Assembly: GCA_002633005.1 (NCBI GenBank)
Contig: NMRA01000002.1
Coordinates: forward strand, 196,804 to 260,803
DNA from: Phoronis australis
Lineage: Eukaryota; Phoronida; Phoronidae
Direction: 5' to 3'
DNA: 64,000 nt
Made by a program: the position numbers and the translations under genes. The notes below the pieces were generated by a model. The model worked only from the letters and a program-made list of their open reading frames with translations, did no database searches and was not told the DNA's origin. Every line of letters starts with the position of its first letter. The first letter of the stretch is position 1. Positions 1 through 12,507 of this stretch are shown one piece after another.

Positions 1-420
1 TTTTCACTGTCATTTTAGCCAGTGAAACTGCTAACGTTTTCAACACACTCGTGGTAGCCTAGTGTGAGAAAATCGTCCTTAAAACTCAGTGACATAAAAT
101 CACGTTCCATCAAAGAAACTTAGACCACTTACCACTGTGAGTGACTATAAAATTTATCTCAATTTGTTCCTTGCTCAGATGAGAAGTGGATTTTGGTCCC
201 GAAAACTAAGAACCGACAGCTTGACATTCATGAAGACCTCGATCAGTTAATAAAATGACCCACCGCAACCCGGGTCAATTTGTAGAGTCTCTAGCAATAA
301 CAAACATTCAGCTCTTTTCAAGCTAAAAAATCACATCTATTGTGATTTTAAAAAATTTTGAGACAATTTTCATAACAGTAAATGTTGAAAATCAAAAGAA
401 GCTTTTGTGACAGAGGGTGA

Positions 421-650
421 GTTTATAAATATTTTAAGAGTCTGGAACAATGTCAGTTTCCACTTTGTTTCGCCCTGTTGTGTTAAGGTTATGTTGGACC
501 CTAGAAAGATATTCAAATATCTCATAAACGACTGGTAGTATTCATAAGAAAGTTTCAGATACTATGTGTCACACGCTGTTCTCCAAATTGTTAGGAATTC
601 TTTTCAGTATGTGCCACTTTTGAATGAGGGGTGTCAAATTAAGATTTTTG
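421..650 (+). repeat. Dispersed repeat family R1
   Basis: Contains GTTGGACCCTAGAAAGATAT, a 'CTCATAAACGACTGG' block and ACACGCTGTTCTCCAAATTG. The same order appears at 31755-31890 (GGGACCCTAGAAAAACATCC, CTCAGAACTGGCTGATCGTA). Old and diverged. Confidence 0.55.
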
Positions 651-1013
651 ATTAGTTTTCTACACATATGTAGACACTAGGTACAAAGTACACAGATTTG
701 TTGATAAGGTATTAAATAACCTAAATCTATGAAGATATCAGTAGGTAAACCTTAGGTCAGCAACCAACAGGGCTATGAACCTGGTGTTATGCATATCAGG
801 GGTGTCAAATTACAACTGGTGGCAGCCTGATAATTTTGTGGAGCCTGTGGTCTCATAGTGTTGGCAGGCCATGTGCATGTGACCCACGAATAATCTTCAA
901 TACTTCAAATGGATATTCAACGCAAACAAGTCATGCTAGATTAATATACCCGTAAGCAGAATTTCCAACAAGCTAAGCAAAATGTACAACCAGAGGGTGT
1001 ACACAATTTTTTT

Positions 1014-1370
1014 CTGAAAATACACCCAAGTCGTATACAGGCCCTAAATTCCTCGATTTTGGGGCAGAATATCGGCCCAATTCCCCTCTGAAGAATATTG
1101 AAAAATCATGCAAAATTCCACTCATGATGTCCAAAAATTCCTCTCAAATGATTTAAAATTTCCCACTAGGTTCGATTCACTTGTTACTCGCACAGGTAGC
1201 TATTTGAAAGACCACAAAATGTTAGTTTTGGCTTCTCGAGGAAGAGCCTACATGGGGTTTTGCAGCAGGGTGGGGGTGCTTAATTTATGGTGATTGGGAT
1301 GTAACATTTTTCCCTCACTCCGAAATATCCCCATCTCAGAAGGCACAGGTATCTTTCTCCTGTGGATGAA
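1014..1370 (+). repeat. Dispersed repeat family R2, copy 1
   Basis: About 350 bp from a TTTTGGGG...ATTCCCCTCTGAAGAATATT motif to ATCTCAGAAGGCACAGGTAT...AGGGCCC. Highly similar to 6150-6490. The short open frame at 1108-1293 is part of the repeat. Confidence 0.8.
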
Positions 1371-1484
1371 CGAGGGCCCTGGTGAAGAAGCAGGTCATAG
1401 TATTAGGCATAGAGACTAGGTGGATGTCTCATAGATCAGCAACTGCCTCTAGTTACCGTACTTCAATAGGACACAGTAAAGTGT

Positions 1485-1915
1485 ATTTAAGTGCCGTTTA
1501 CACTTACAAACTTGGCACGGATCAGCTGACACGGAACAAGTTGTACTAGTGTTTAAACGGACTGACACGGAGCAAATTGACACCGCGGTGACAAATTTTT
1601 GCCACCCGTTTGTGAGTTAGAGCAATTTGCACCTGAACATCTTATGCCGTGTCAATTATAAGTCTAAACGTGAAACTGGAGCAAGGCGGAAAGGATCATC
1701 TCAACTGCGCTTGAGCAATGACCTTCATATGGGTTCTTTGTCACTGCAACTCTCGTCATTTGTAAACCATGTGTGATCCACTCTTTCCAGCCTGCAATTT
1801 CCGTCTTGCCACCGTTAGTGAGTTGTGTGTGTAAATGGTCCCTTGACACGGGTCAATTTGCTCAGTGTCAGTTGCGCAGGGCCAAAAGTTGATGTCTAAA
1901 TGGGACTTTAGTCAT
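1485..1915. mobile_element. MITE-like element rich in (GA)CACGG motifs
   Basis: Bounded by GTGCCGTTTACACTTACAAA and GATGTCTAAATGGGACTTTA, imperfect inverses. Inside, CTGACACGGA/CAATTTGC motifs recur in both orientations. Similar vocabulary is seen at 63685-64000. No coding capacity. Confidence 0.5.
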
Positions 1916-3094
1916 AATGTAGGCATTCAGTACAACAAAAACACTTACTGTTCAGTGCTGTTAATAGTCAGGGACAATAGGTCAAGTGCAGCATGGCAAC
2001 ACCTTCCCCCTACTCCCAGTAATAAATATAACAAATGACCGGCTACCAGATTAAAAGGCCTAATTCCATTTTTGTTTTTCAGCACCTTAAACAGGGCAGA
2101 ATGCAGCTTAAAACTCCTGACAAAAAAACTTTCCTAACAATACCTCTGAAAGCAAAGTCTAGTGACTAATGAACCTACCATACACCAAAAGGTAAGAAAC
2201 TTTAACTTGTGTGCAATCGTTCCAAGAAATGTAAAGTTAGAAGAGACCGGGTGGACATACAAAAAGTCATACAATAAGGCATAGAACTGTACAGTAAATA
2301 TAACCAACGTCACTAAGGCATGCATCTTGCCAGCTTGATCCCAAAGTCCTTTGTGTGCTTATCTGTATTACAGTTTTACAGCAGGTAAAATTAAATGTTT
2401 ATTTTCCATGAGGTCATATTACACTACCAGTGCCACCTATTGGGACAAACTTTGACTTACAATAACAATTTGAGATCGACAGGTTATTGTCACCACTTTA
2501 ACTTAAAGAAGACTGTAAAGCGGTAAACAGGCTAAATTGAAATATTGAAGTGGTTCTCTGCCACTGACACTGAATTCAACCTGCTCACCAGGTATTTTTA
2601 GGGTTTGTTCGTAAAGATTTTTAATTTCTGTTCATATCAAAGCATTTTCTTTTAGTTTCAAAAAATTATCTGTCAACTGCTTGCCACTTCGTCCATTTTT
2701 CTCCCACAAGGGAAAGCACGCTTCCTCATTTGGTACAGCAAGACATATAGACGTAGCAAATTTTTCACGTAAGGAAAATGTCACCTTTGACCTCAAGCGA
2801 CTTCAAGCAACTAACTGCGAGTGCATGCACGCATTATCACAAGTGTGAGGAAGATTAGAAACCATGTTGTAACCATAGAGTTTTTCCATCAGGCGTATTT
2901 CAAAAATCGTGAATTTTGTGATTGTTTCTGGAAGTTTCCTCACAGGGGAAAGTAAAGTAAATTCCGCTGAACTAGACATTGCGAGATGGTACTTTCAACA
3001 GGAATTGTTTTAAAAATATCTTTGACGAGCTTTCGCGATCCATGCCTCTTTAACCCTACACACTCTGATAGTGCTATTAGATCAATGTACCTTT
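1916..3094. other. Intergenic, no feature seen
   Basis: AT-rich sequence with only short random open frames. Nothing recognisable in 651-1013 either. Confidence 0.6.
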
Positions 3095-3300
3095 CTTGTT
3101 AAATTTTACTGAACATGGTCAAGTGATTCATTAAATAACACATCGGTAACAACTTAAAAATCAAATTCTTCAGGCTTTCTACTTTCAGTAAATATATCTG
3201 TATTTTTATTGAGCTAAAATCTACAGCTTTTTGGATATTTGGCTGAATACGCAGTCTTGTCAATAACACCCAACATAACCTTTAAGTTGCATATTTACTG
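3095..3300 (+). repeat. Family R1, downstream module
   Basis: GAACATGGTCAAGTGATTCA, GAGCTAAAATCTACAGCTTT, GGATATTTGGCTGAATACGC match the order seen at 53380-53570 and 32105-32230. Confidence 0.6.
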
Positions 3301-4724
3301 CATGTATGCATGTGCAGCATTGCATATTAATTTGCAAATATAGTTCAACTGGCTGATAGCCATCATGCCTAAAGTTGTGCTAATTAGGGCTCAGTTGCAT
3401 AAAACTTCAAAAGTTATCCGCTGGAAAAGTTTGTTTGTTGCATGACATCAGATGCATTGTTCAACAAAAACAGTGTGTCCATGATAATGCGAAGTCATTG
3501 TTGTTATACAGTGTGTAACTTTTATGCAACTGAGCCCTGGTTTAGTGCTCCATTGTTCACAAACACATTTTGGCAAGGGAAAAACTAGGCTCGTCGGAAA
3601 ACATTCCAAAAGACATGACAATGAGTTTTATATTTAAATCCTCCTGGGCACCACCACTCATACACGCCACCAATATCACCTCATGGCTTCAATTCATTGT
3701 GGATTCAATACAAATTACGAGCACGTTTACTTGCCTCAAGCTTTCAATTGCCATGATTGGTTTAACATAGGGAAGACACCGGGATCACGTCAGGAAGCGG
3801 TCTTGCAGCATTGCCACATTTTTTTGTACGTGTCTCTGATAAATTACCTTAGAGCACCTGAATGTCCGCAAGCTGCAGACAGCAATGTATTTCAGAACTA
3901 TAAGTCAGAGGCCTGTGCTCAGACAGTAATCTTTTGATCTACCCATGAACCCGGTTCCCTGAGCAGCAAAAGCCCTCTGTCGGGCAATGGCATGTCTTAG
4001 TTTGCGCATTTACTTTGCTACGCACATGCCCATCTGAACACCCTTGATTACCTAATGTTCACAGTATCGAGGGTAAAATATAACAGCAAGAGTCTTGTTT
4101 GAGTTGCCGGCTTCAATGCTAGGAGCTCGATAAAAAAATGAAGTGATCCATGCTAAATCATTTTATTAAAGAAAAAAACAGTGGCTCCTGAGTTTTTGAA
4201 GCCCCATGGTGACTCATTGCCACCATGATGACATGGTGACTTAATTGGCAAGTTTTTCAAATATTTCATTGATTGTTTTCATGAAGATGTTTTTTCTTGG
4301 GGAATTCTTTGGTACGCTATTGCAATTGATGGCCAAGAATACTAAGGTCCCAGCTGCTCCGAAACCCTTCAAAGCAGTAAAACAACGTAGATGGTCAATA
4401 TGCTAGTAGTGAGTTTTGTAGCAGCAGCGAAACTGGTCCTTGGAATCAGGTCAGCGTAAAACTCAGAAAATGTATTTTGATATGATTTACCAGAAAGTCA
4501 CATGTCCGTTACAATTAAAAAATGTCCTCGCAAAAAACATAAAAAGGAATAGTTTGTACTCCAAACTTGAAAACTTAAAGTGATTTCTGATTAGTTGAAT
4601 TTCATTGAACGACTGGAAACATTTGTAGAATAAATCAAAAACATGATTATTACATAATGCTGTAGTACTCCTGTTTACCTGATAATGAATGCATCTGATT
4701 TTTTAAAAATCCGATTAAAGATAT

Positions 4725-4875
4725 TTAGGAAAATGTCCCAAGTTGGCCAACTTCAAAACATCACCTCTCAGAACTGGCCAATAGGATTCCCGTGAAAACT
4801 TCAGATGCTTTTTGCACTATTCTCCAAAGTTCTAAGTTATGATTCGTCTTTAAAATGCTCCACTTCTGTATAATG
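4725..4875 (+). repeat. Family R1, short copy
   Basis: CACCTCTCAGAACTGGCCAA and CACTATTCTCCAAAGTTCTA correspond to the R1 block at 31800-31890. Confidence 0.55.
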
Positions 4876-4989
4876 GCAATCAAAAAACAAAATATTGTCA
4901 CTAAGCCAAATAATGACAGACTGGTAAAAAGACAAAAATCAAATTCTACTAGATTAACACTTCTTTGAAATATACATACTTTTACTAAA

Positions 4990-5900
4990 GGCCCGTTAAT
5001 ACTAACTTAACTATGGTATGAGTGTAGCGTTGGTGTAAACTGCGAAGTTAATAGTCCTTTTGCAAGTTTATAGCAATAACGCGAGATTATGTGAGACTAA
5101 ATGTGACGTCACCGGAAGTGGGGTAAAATCTTGTCGTTTGGCCATTTGCCCGATACGGTAGCAGAGTGTATTCTGTTGTTTACTTCGAACTTTTAATCTT
5201 TTAGTGTGAAAAATGCCAAACAAGCATTTCTGTTATGGCAAATGAAATTCAGATTCGCACTACAATACCTTCCATCGCGTTCTGTACTAATTTCGTCCTG
5301 TGTATTTTAAACAGCAAAATCCGCTCACTGATTAAGTTTTCACCTCGCCAAAAATACATTCTACACCTAAAATTATCACCTACTAAGGCGCTTACATTCT
5401 TCAGTGATTCTTTCTGCTTCTAAACATATCTTTGATGAAGCTTAGCTACGGGAATTCAGGTGACTTTGGCGAAGAATTCCAACTCCACAGTTTGGTTACT
5501 GTTAACTTTGTCCGCGTGCGCGATAACCACAAAGTATTTCAACTGAGTCAGATGAGTAGGCCTGAGGTAAAAGCTATCGCGAGATTGAGCAAAGCGCGTG
5601 ACCTGGCGCGTGACACTTGCACAATAGCATGTGAAAATATCAAGTGAAATTTGTAAGATTTGTGTCCCTTGGACTTTTTGTTTGTCAACAGGCGTGATTT
5701 CACATAACTTCCTCAAAATGGTGCCCGGTGAGAGAAACTCGAGCAAACCGCGAAGTTTTTATGGATATGTTCAAGTTATTTGTAGATAACCATAGGTGAT
5801 GCTGTCATCACCGAAGTAATCACAAGGTGGCGCTGATGCATCCCATGTGCGCTAAGATTTTTTTAACGAGACAATTTGAGAACATTGACAACAATTAGAG
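4990..5900 (+). repeat. Dispersed repeat family R4, copy 1
   Basis: The 3' part (CCGAAGTAATCACAAGGTGG, CGCTGATGCATCCCATGTGC) is the reverse complement of sequence at 22890-22950. AAGTTAA motifs recur near both ends, suggesting a ~900-bp inverted-repeat element. The overlapping open frames at 5432-5746 are not recognised. Confidence 0.55.
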
Positions 5901-6149
5901 GGTTGTGTCATTACTAATAGTTACTTAATAATATGTTATGTTAGAATTTGTATTTTATTTGCCTAAATACACAAAACTTGCCGATCTAAGGTCCTACATA
6001 ACTATAAATAAAAACACTTTAATAATTAGTTACTAAGTTAATATATATTCTGTTGAAGCAATAGAGTAGTTGATGGACAGTGTGCAGATTTTCCAGCATT
6101 TTTAACCATTTTCTGCCATCACCATGCAATCAAATTGCCACTGATGTGC

Positions 6150-6490
6150 CTGGGCCCTCAATTTTGGGGCCAAACATCGTCCCCATTCCCCTCTGAAAAA
6201 TATTGAAAAATCACATGAAATTTCCTTCATGAGGCCCAAAAATTCCCCTCAAGTGATTGATAACTTTCCCTCAAGGTTCAAATCACTTGTACCCCACACA
6301 GGTGGCAATTTGAAAGAGCACAAAAAGTTTATTTTTGGCTACTAAAGGCAGACCCTATGAGAGCTTTCAAAAGAGGTGAGGGGTGCTATTGATGAATAGC
6401 GGGGGGCGTAGAATTTTCCACTCACCCCAAAAAATTCACCTCTCAGAAGGCACAGTCACTTTTCCCCTCATCGGGTGATAAAGGGCCCGG
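6150..6490 (+). repeat. Dispersed repeat family R2, copy 2
   Basis: Same landmarks as copy 1 (CCCCTCTGAAAAATATTGAA, CTCTCAGAAGGCACAGTCAC, AAGGGCCC), with GGGCCC at both ends. Confidence 0.8.
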
Positions 6491-7722
6491 CGTGCATCAG
6501 GATGATCGGATGATTCACACAAAAATGTCCTGTCTCAAAATGTCCGTGAATGTAAGAAATTGCATCACGTCCCATGTTGTCTTGCACAAAGTGAAGAGAA
6601 AGGCCTTTTGTGCTTTCACTGTGCTGAAGAGTAGTATGTCAAACTTGTTCGCCTGAATCTAAGAAAATGTTCCTTAATCTTAATATAGACGGAAGATATT
6701 GGTATACTTTGATATTATTTAAATAATACATCTTAGCTCGGATAACAGCAACTAACGGCCTTTTTATACATCATGTGCACCAACCTAGACTAACAGGGCA
6801 AGAAAATATTGTGCTCATGATGTCTCTAAGTTCCCAATACCTTTAGCATTGGATTGCAAAGACAGAGAGTCATGAATTAAAATGCAAAATAAATTGTGTA
6901 GGCCTAATACATATGTTGTATGGGGTCAATGCAATGATAAGACGATGCTAAACTCGAAAACCCAAATTTACTTCACAGAACGACAATACTTCACTAAGTT
7001 TAGGATCCAAAATCGCATGGTATAAGGGCTCCAATTAATTTGTCTCCAAAATGGTTACAGAACTACTGAAGGTGTCTCCCTAACCCACACTTATATAAAG
7101 CGCATAGCACTCATTGAGCGCACTGCACTCATTGCAGGGGAGACTCCTACTTCTAGAAACTTCCAAACAAAACTGCACTCACCGCATTTACGAAAGTGAG
7201 ATACTTGAACCGTTCACCGAAGATGCCATCCCAGAGCCCAGGTATGTAAAGATGTTCATAACAATACACATACAAACCAAATATACTAAGGTGGAATGTG
7301 AAAACCAGACCAGTTGAAGACATGTTAGTGCTAAACAGGTCACAGCTTAGATGATAAGAACCAGTTGTCTGCAGCACCACTTTGACAATGGAAAAAGTTC
7401 ACAATGTAGCGCTAGAGTTGATACTTTCTGCTTCCAGCTAAGTTACATTTTTATTGTTGTTATTGTTGTGTGGGTCACATAAAGTAACAGCATTGACCAT
7501 GAATGATGTTATAAAAAGTGTACCAAATTTTAGAGTAGTAAGTTACATTCTCCTCAGACAAAAATCAACAAGTTGGCTTGTGTCCATAATAGAAGCCATG
7601 CTTGTTCAATACCAAGGAAGACTACTTTACTTGCAGCATACAATTGTTCCTTCTAAGGCAAATTTTCAGTTTTGGGTGTTTCAGTAGTAATACCAAATCC
7701 TGCCAACAGAGGACATGCAGGG
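6491..7722. other. Intergenic, no gene seen
   Basis: Only short open frames. A small imperfect tandem (CTCATTGAGCGCACTGCACT) lies near 7110-7135. 3301-4724 and 7831-8246 are likewise without recognisable content. Confidence 0.55.
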
Positions 7723-7830
7723 TGAACTCTGCAGACAACATTTATAGATGTTCCCTTGGCCACAAGATAATGAAACTCCAAAGGTTATACCAATATTATT
7801 TCAGTTACTGAAAGTTTATATACTGTACTT
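7723..7830. repeat. ~105-bp segment repeated after the single N at 8247
   Basis: TGAACTCTGCAGACAACATT and following bases recur at 8248-8352 with two or three changes. The second copy begins immediately after the lone N, as at the other contig joins. Confidence 0.85.
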
Positions 7831-8247
7831 GTTGATGCACTATTTTATTTTGCAGTGCGTAAGGCTACGTCATAGTACGTGTGTCAATTGGTTAAGCTTC
7901 TTATATAACAGACTTTCCGGTACTATCTGACCTTCTTGACATGAACCGCTATACTGCTAACGCGTACAACGCTAACGATGTTTTTTTATGGAGCCTAGAG
8001 CCTATATCATTGTAAGTTTATACTATTTTTCTTTTAAGGCCTCTTGCTCTCGATTGGGCTATCTCTCGGTTGTTCGGAAACGTATCACTTCCCTCTCGAA
8101 AGGGCAATGGAACTATGTAGTGACCATCTGCGTGCTGAACGCCTCGGTTCACAACATGTAGGAATCGTCTGTCGTCTTGGGAGTAGACGGCGTCGTCCTT
8201 CTCGTTAGCAGCATATTCGCAAAAGTCGTATTCGAATAATTTCTGAN

Positions 8248-8352
8248 TGAACTCTGCAGACAACATTTATAGATGTTCCCTTGGCCACAAGATAATGAAA
8301 CTCCAAAGGTTATACCAATATTATTTCAGTCACTGAAAGTTTATATACTGTA
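8248..8352. repeat. Second copy of the 7.72-kb segment
   Basis: Starts right after the N at 8247 and runs to the MITE relative at 8353, where similarity to the first copy stops. Confidence 0.85.
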
Positions 8353-8455
8353 CTCGTCCGGGTTACGGCCCATGCTCGGCTTACCGCCCACCCCTTGTTT
8401 TTTAAGATTCCCAATTTAAGCGCCCTGGGCTGTAACGCAGACCAGTACTGTAATA
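8353..8455. mobile_element. Short degenerate relative of the TTAACCGCCC MITE
   Basis: CGGGTTACGGCCCATGCTCGG, GCTTACCGCCCA and AATTTAAGCGCCCTGGGC follow the same order as in 33578-33827, but only one subrepeat is present and the ends are eroded. The sequence preceding it matches 7723-7830, with the two copies diverging at the element. Confidence 0.7.
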
Positions 8456-8659
8456 AAGCATACAAAAATTTGATACATACAAACATATTGCAGTACTTTT
8501 ATCTTATTCACAACAGTGCATCTTCACTCCACTTAACATACCGTGCATTAAAGGGGCACTTCACTGATATTTAGTTCTCGTTGTTGAGTCCTAAACCAAA
8601 ACGATGTTTAAAAATACAACCAGACTCATCTGATCCCGAGTTGCTTGCCACATGAGCCG

Positions 8660-10628
8660 GCAACTCAAATTACAAGCAATACATACGGTACATCCATTTC
8701 CAACATTCAAAAAGCAGGACACTTCAACCTAGGCCATATAGGAAGGAGAAGATGCATAAAATTGCTAATTGTCCTGCATTTTGAAGGGTTGTCCTGCTAA
8801 TGGGCACATGGCAAAATAGATTTATCACCTAATATTATTATGATATTCCACATGATATATTTATAACCCCTAGCCCAGTTTTTCTGTTGAACTAAAGTGA
8901 CAAACAGTGCAATGGCATTTTGAGGTGTTGAGGTGGGTTTTTCAATCTGTCCTTTTGGCCCCAGCTTTATATCCGATTGTCTCGCTTTTTCAATGCCGAG
9001 TCCCGTTTTCTCATTTTCAAATGTTAGCAAATAGGCACGGTACAAGGTAACAGCCAGAATCACCATGGCGAAGTTTTTTAGTCTTGCTTGTGAAATAGAA
9101 CAGGGAAGTGAGGTAAATAATGTGGAAAAGCACAATAATATAAAATAATATGTAAATTTTGTTGCATGAGTCAAAAAGCGGGACACTGAAGTGCTGTGAC
9201 AGGAGGCGGGACAAAGCTTCAAAAAGCAGGTCCAAATGCGAGGCAGTTGGTAAGTAATTCTTGACATTCATAAAAAGCAGTTCATCTGAATCAGTCATCA
9301 GGGCCAAATTTCCACTACCCAGAAAAATTCCTGGCCAGGGCGCGCCTTATGATAAAAAGTGTACCTTTTTTCAAAAAGTTGCACCCAGAGAGCGCACTGC
9401 TGTAATGTAATTGTGCATTTTTATTTTTTTATGTGCTAGTGGTGCAAAGACGCAGTCCAAGAATATCCCTGGCTACCACAACCAAAAACACAGATGGCAT
9501 TTTCAGTCAATCCTACGAAATGGAACGTGAAATATGGGTAAGTTGCGTGGAAAAGCACAGTAGTACATCAGTTTCGGGCATTTGAATAACCAGAAACAAA
9601 ACAAAACAAAACAAAAAAGAAACACATAAAACAGTTGATTTTCATAATATTGGAGTTCAAAAGCCAGTGCAGTATAGGACCTGAAAGTCTAGCCATGAAG
9701 TGGTTGATCTAGGATATCACAAGGGGGGCCCACCATTTTGTCAGTAAACATTTGCGCAAAGCACGATTTTAGATGTGCATAGCACCGAATGGGGGGAGGT
9801 TGGGAGGGGGGGCGAACCCCCCCTCGGCCGCCAAGAACATTTTTCTGTTTTTTCCTCTAAAAATCAAGCATTTTCCTTGATTCCTGAAGTATTATCCAAG
9901 AAAAAAGAAGCAAAGGAAAAAAATACAGAGAACATGTCTAACTTGAAAAATTGCAATTACCACAGACTCAAACTCATGCCCTGCACCACGATTTCACTCG
10001 TACATTGATTGACATTCTAAGAGACCTACTTGTTTATGGTCCACAGCGTTTGCGCACGAAACCTACTTCTTTTTGTAAAATTTTTACACTTTTCATATTT
10101 TGTGCAATCAGTTCATAACAAATTTGTTGTATTTAAAATAGTCTTCAATTGCCCAAAAGACCAAATCCGTTTTTTTGTGTTGGCATTAATGACGCGGTTG
10201 CTTTGGAAATCGTCTTAAGTTAAGGTTGACAAAGAGAGTAAATGAGTTTCTGGGTGATTCACTAAGGCTTCGATTAAAATTCACATCTTACCAGCAGCTT
10301 GTTTTTTCATCGTCAATCAGATTCCATTTTCTTTAAAAAATGAATTTTCTTCATTGCACAGTGAAGCAGACAATGGAAACGGAGTCGTAGTGTGCAGCGC
10401 CACTGCCGGTCGTCTGAGATATTGCGGGAGAGCCTATACTAAGCCATAGTTCCATTACGATTGCGCTGCGTTCCGAATTTGACACTTGAAATTGGATCTG
10501 AGCCCCCAACACACTAAAACTGCACATATTTAAATCTTGTTTCAGCCGTAAAATGTAACCAGGGTTAATTAATAAACTCAACATTTCTCTACGCTCTTCC
10601 TGTTTTATTTTTTGTGCCCCCCCCCCCC
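8660..10628. repeat. Copy 1 of a ~1.9-kb duplicated block
   Basis: From CCGGCAACTCAAATTACA to a poly-C run ending at the single N (10629). It matches 10719-12507 closely. Differences are indels: a G-rich ~80-bp piece at 9780-9860 is present only here, and a tRNA-like piece is present only in copy 2. Open frames inside (for example 8797-9307, minus) recur in both copies and match no protein I recognise. Confidence 0.85.
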
Positions 10629-10718
10629 NCATAGTGAATAGATGTATCTTGTAGATCTCTAGAATAAACCCACGTAAAACCGTAACACAGAGTTTTGTTT
10701 GAAAGAGGTTTTCATACA

Positions 10719-12507
10719 CCGGCAACTCAAATTACAGGCAATACATACATCCATTTCCAACATTCAAAAAGCAGGGCATTTCAACCTAGGCCATATAGGA
10801 AGGAGAAGATGCATAAAATTGCTAATTGTCCACATGATATATTTATAACCCCTAGCCCAGTTTTTCTGTTGAACTAAACTAAAGTGAAAAACAGTGCAAT
10901 GGCATTTTGAGGTGTTGAGGTGGGTTTTTCGATCTGTCCCTTTGGCCCCAGCTGTTCTGCACGGTACAAGGACAGAATCACCATGGCGAAGTTGTTTAGT
11001 CTTGCTTGTGAAATAGAACAGGGAAGTGAGGTAAATAATGTGGAAAAGCACAATAATATAAAATAATATGTAAATGTTGTTGCATGAGTCAAAAAGCGGG
11101 ACACTGAGGTGCTGTGACAGGAGGCGGGACAAAGCTTCAAAAAGCAGGTCCAAATGCGAGACAGTTGGTAAGTAATTCTTGACATTCATAAAAAGCAGTT
11201 CATCTGAATCAGTCATCAGGGCCAAATTTCCACTACCCAGAAAAATTCCTGGCCAGGGCGCACCTTATGATAAAAAGTGTACCTTTTTTCAAAAAGTTGC
11301 GCCCAGAGAGCGCACTGCTGTAATGTAATTGTGTATTTTTATTTTTTATGTGCTAATGGTGCAAAGACGCAGTCCAAGAATATCCCTGGCTACCACAACC
11401 AAAAACACAGATGGCATTTTCAGTCAATCCTACAAAATGGAACGTGAAATATAGGTAAGTTGCCTGGAAAAGCACATAAAAATATACAGTGGTACATCAG
11501 TTTCGGGCATTTGAACAACCAGAAACAAAACAAAACAAAACAAAACAAAAATGAAACACATAAAACAGTTGATTTTCATAATATTGGAGTTCCAAAGCCA
11601 GTGCAGTATAGGACCTGAAGGTCTAACCATGAAGTGGCTGATCTAGGATATCACAAGGGGGGCCCACCATTTTGTCAATAAACATTTGCGCAAAGCACGA
11701 TTTTAGATGTGCATAGCATTTTCCTTGATTCCTGAAGTATTATCCAAGAAAAAAGAGGCAAAGGAAAAAAATATGGAGAACACGTCTAACTTGAAAAACT
11801 GCAATTACCACAGACTCTAACTCATGCCCTGACGGATAGAGCACGCATGCTTTACCACTGCACCACGATTTCACTCGTACATCGATTGACATTCTAAGAG
11901 ACCTACTTGTTTATGGTCCACAGCGTTTGCGCACGAAACCTACTTCTTTTTGTAAAATTTTTACACTTTTCATATTTTGTGCAATCAGTTCATAACAAAT
12001 TCGTTGTATTTAAAATAGTCTTCAATTGCCCAAAAGACCAAATCCGTTTTTTTTGTGTTGGCATTAATGACGCGATTGCTTTGGAAATCGTCTTAAGTTA
12101 AGGTTGACAAAGAGAGTATTATGAGTTTCTGAGTGATTCACTAAGGCTTCGATTAAAATTCACATCTTACCAGCAGCTTGTTTTTTCATCGTCAATCAGA
12201 TTCCATTTTCTTTAAAAAATGAATTTTCTTCATTGCACAGTGAAGCAGACAATGGAAACGGAGTCGTAGTGTGCAGCGCCACTGCCGGTCGTCTGGGATA
12301 TTGCGGGAGAGCCTATACTAAGCCATAGTTCCATTACGATTGCGCTGCGTTCCGAATTTGACACTTGAAATTGGATCTGAGCCCCCAACACACTAAAACT
12401 GCACATATTTAAATCTTGTTTCAGCCGTAAAATGTAACCAGGGTTAATTAATAAACTCAACATTTCTCTACGCTCTTCCTGTTTTATTTTTTGTGCCCCC
12501 CCCCCCC
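10719..12507. repeat. Copy 2 of the ~1.9-kb duplicated block
   Basis: Same order and orientation as copy 1 and ends at an equivalent poly-C run. It carries the ~40-bp tRNA-like insert at 11831-11873. The 90 bp after the N (10630-10718) have no match upstream of copy 1, so a true local duplication is also possible here. Confidence 0.82.
11803..11876 (-). mobile_element. tRNA-related module, minus strand, in block copy 2
   Basis: The reverse complement reads GTGGTGCAGTGGTAAAGCAT, GCGTGCTCTATCCGTC, then GAGTTAGAGTCTGTGG. Homologous to the module at 50717-50790 and deleted from block copy 1 (around 9965-9990). Confidence 0.6.

Noticed and set aside
8797-9307. Minus-strand frames of 96-156 codons, repeated at 10764-11225
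   Set aside because: Differ by frame-shifting indels between the two copies and match no family I know; probably repeat sequence.
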